Assembly: GCA_049999725.1 (NCBI GenBank) | Contig: JBNGIS010009735.1 | Location: forward strand, 1 to 23,295 | Direction: 5' to 3' | Source: Haplomitrium mnioides | Taxonomy: Eukaryota; Marchantiophyta; Haplomitriopsida; Calobryales | Length of the DNA: 23,295 nt | In this document: one piece after another, positions 22,001 to 23,295 of the stretch | Position numbering within the stretch: the first letter of the stretch is position 1 | Layout of the letters: every line of letters starts with the position of its first letter | Notes under the pieces: model-generated | Databases searched by the model: none | Told to the model about the DNA's origin: nothing | Seen by the model: only the letters and a program-made list of their open reading frames with translations | Position numbers and translations under genes: made by a program

Positions 22001-22127
22001 CACTGTTACGCTCCATGTTAAATGCTTTCATGATGACTTTTGCACTTTCACACTCCATGTTGAATGCTTTCATGATCAATATTGCACATTCACACTCCAT
22101 GTTGAACGCTTTCATCATCAATGTTGC
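19081..22127. repeat. 42-bp satellite array, block 3 (3.05 kb)
   Basis: The block contains the same five monomer types and the same C-D-E-(A)-B order as block 1, beginning with the AACGC target duplication. The haplotype with GTTCCAC followed by the GATAACA monomer appears at about 21093-21320, in the same order as in block 1 (about 5157-5370 and 6413-6640) and block 2 (about 14125-14340). The array stops at 22127 with ...AATGTTGC, directly against the methyltransferase relic. One minus-strand frame is open from here to 20508 in continuity with that relic. Confidence 0.96.
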
Positions 22128-22619
22128 CGGTGCAGAATCCTGATGAGTCTTTGCAGTCCCCGATATCACTACAGAGTCACCAGAAGCACCTGTAGTACCA
22201 GGAGGAACAGGTTCCTTGTGGTACACAAACACTAGTTGTGACTCAGTCACATCGGATGGCAAGGAAGCCATCTCCAGAACCCTGTGAAGAATATAGATAG
22301 ACTGATGTCTATCATATTCCACGGAAATGCAATTCCGCATAAGCTTTAGGTCACAGACAGGGCCTGTCCCAGACCCAGAGCAAAGATCTAGAATCCAATC
22401 TTGCTCTGTAGAAAGATGGTCAATGAAAAAATTATATAAAGCCTGTGGTTTCTGATAAACATTCACAAGAGCATCATCTCGTAGATGTTTTAATTTTGCA
22501 GAAACTGCAGGACAACTAAACACGCTACGCATTAGTTGCCGTAGAAGTCTCGTTGCTGAAGAAGCTTGCAAATTGAAATGCCGCATGCTCCTCTTTTCGT
22601 CTTTTGACCAGTAGCCCAC
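20508..22619 (-). other. Continuous frame joining methyltransferase exon 2 to satellite
   Basis: The frame of exon 2 runs without a stop past ...THQDSAP at 22128 into the satellite (ATLMMKAFNMECE...) and stays open to 20508. About 164 codons come from the methyltransferase side and about 539 from satellite. The join falls exactly at a codon boundary (CCG at 22130-22128, GCA at 22127-22125). Only one of the three minus frames of the satellite is stop-free, so a chance in-frame join has roughly a one-in-three probability. I do not regard it as a working gene, because exon 2 already carries a TAG upstream. Confidence 0.35.
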
Positions 22620-23295
22620 AGTCTAGTACTCATGGGTATGGGCAATTCTGGGACCACCAGAATGATGTATGTTGCTTTTGTCTCTGCAAAGAAAAAACAA
22701 CAAGGTTAAACGCTATAACGAAAACGTAAGATAAATAAAAGACAAAGAAATCAAAACACAAATAAAAAATGAAAGAAAAACTTACCAAACGCCGTGATCA
22801 ACTGCACAGCCGACTTCTCAAAGAGCATCCTCCACGATGCCAAATTGTTGCGATGAATGTATTACAACGAACGACCAAAACTCCGAAGTGGTTATTGCCG
22901 CAAAAGATGACACCATGTCAAAAATGTCATCTTTTGAAAATGGCTTTGAATAATCATGCTTGCATTCCTTAAGGTTATAATCGTAAGGAATGTCAGCAAT
23001 CGCTAATGTGAAACACCAAGGTTTCACTAGGCCCTTCAACTGCTTGGCATTAGCCTCCCCGTGGACTTGGTACAAGGCCACGTTGAGGCCGTCTACAAAC
23101 GACAACAAATCTTCTTCTTGGTCTCTCACAACTCCTTCTGTTGTGAGAGAGGCAACCCCACTTTGCTGCCGTGCTTTCCACTCGCTAGCTTTCTGGCAGT
23201 GGAGAACGAAAGTAGGAGGGTAAGAAACCAACGTCGGAGGTTGGTCCAGTTCTTCTGGGGCTACATCGACCCCAGCCTTCTTCTTCCCCTTCGCA
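22128..23295 (-). pseudogene. Decayed DNA amino-methyltransferase (N6_N4_Mtase type), 5' end beyond the window
   Basis: Exon 1 (23295-22786) is open to the window edge and reads through PWCFTLAIADIPYDYNL; DIPY (22994-22983) sits where the catalytic (D/N/S)PPY motif IV should be. Exon 2 (22683-22128) has GGPRIAHTHEY, GYWSKD, KPQALYNFFIDHLS, then LDLCSGSGTG (22391-22362), the SAM-binding motif I, and ISVEYDRHQ, which matches the motif II acidic pattern. Motif IV before motif I is the permuted order of the bacterial beta-class N6-adenine/N4-cytosine methyltransferases (PF01555-like). Three in-frame stops break it: TGA at 22820-22818, TGA across the splice junction, and TAG at 22625-22623. The second motif IV residue is I, not P. 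The target base cannot be told from the sequence. It is either a dead gene or a relic of a methyltransferase-carrying transposon. Confidence 0.8.
22684..22785 (-). other. Spliceosomal intron in the methyltransferase relic (102 bp)
   Basis: On the minus strand it starts GTAAGT and ends TTTTTTCTTTGCAG. It is rich in T and A throughout, with a branch-like GTTTAAC about 20-25 bp before the acceptor. Removing it joins exon 1 (phase 2, ending GTT TG) to exon 2 in the same frame that carries GGPRIAHTHEY and LDLCSGSGTG. Size and composition match plant introns. It shows the gene was adapted to a eukaryotic host and did not reach this site as a processed copy. Confidence 0.75.

Noticed and set aside
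22120-22135. TGTTGCCGGTGCAG at the right end of block 3 as another LTR start, by likeness to TGTCAGCCGGTAG
   Set aside because: The likeness ends after about 12 bases, the TGTTGC part is normal monomer sequence, and the downstream DNA is the methyltransferase frame, not LTR.
22623-22820. Alternative frame through the exon 1/exon 2 join that avoids the stops
   Set aside because: It is open for a stretch but loses the conserved GGPR...HEY region and ends before LDLCSGSGTG. The frame with motifs on both sides of the intron is the better one, despite its stops.

Overview
The window is eukaryotic repeat DNA and holds no gene that looks intact. It most likely comes from a green plant or streptophyte alga. 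Three things point that way: a 102-bp T-rich intron with GT-AG ends in the only recognisable gene, long LTR-type insertions carrying plant bZIP-like ACGTGGC words, and a large AT-rich satellite. Bacterial-type amino-methyltransferase genes of this sort are, as far as I recall, reported from some charophytes and bryophytes. The lineage itself (for example Chara) is only a guess.

Layout, left to right. 1-1231 is AT-rich, non-coding DNA with a TATA box at 791 and an LTR-like end (AACAGGGGAGCGACA) that abuts the satellite. 1232-9743 is satellite block 1. 9744-13203 is a GC-richer LTR-like insertion (copy 1, 3,460 bp) flanked by an exact 5-bp duplication, ATGAT. 13204-15512 is satellite block 2. 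15513-19080 is a second, related insertion (copy 2, 3,568 bp) flanked by AACGT/AACGC. 19081-22127 is satellite block 3. 22128-23295 is the minus-strand, decayed copy of a DNA amino-methyltransferase (N6_N4_Mtase type), which runs off the right edge.

The satellite has a nested structure. A 42-bp monomer is itself a diverged dimer of 22+20 bp. The monomers are arranged in higher-order units of 4, 5 or 6 (168, 210 or 252 bp), and several unit haplotypes recur. Parts of block 1 were copied again at offsets of 1,596 bp (38 monomers) and 840 bp (20 monomers). Because 42 is a multiple of 3 and the monomer lacks stops in one minus frame and one or two plus frames, very long open frames exist on both strands. 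I treat these as products of the repeat, not as genes.

Removing each insertion plus one copy of its 5-bp duplication restores a normal 42-bp monomer. The satellite therefore came first and the elements inserted into it, each independently. The elements look like solo LTRs: TG...CA ends, 5-bp duplication, no internal domains, and an AATAAA about 260 bp before the end. The methyltransferase relic has the permuted motif order (DIPY before LDLCSGSGTG), one spliceable intron that keeps the frame, and three in-frame stops. Its reading frame runs straight into satellite block 3 at a codon boundary.
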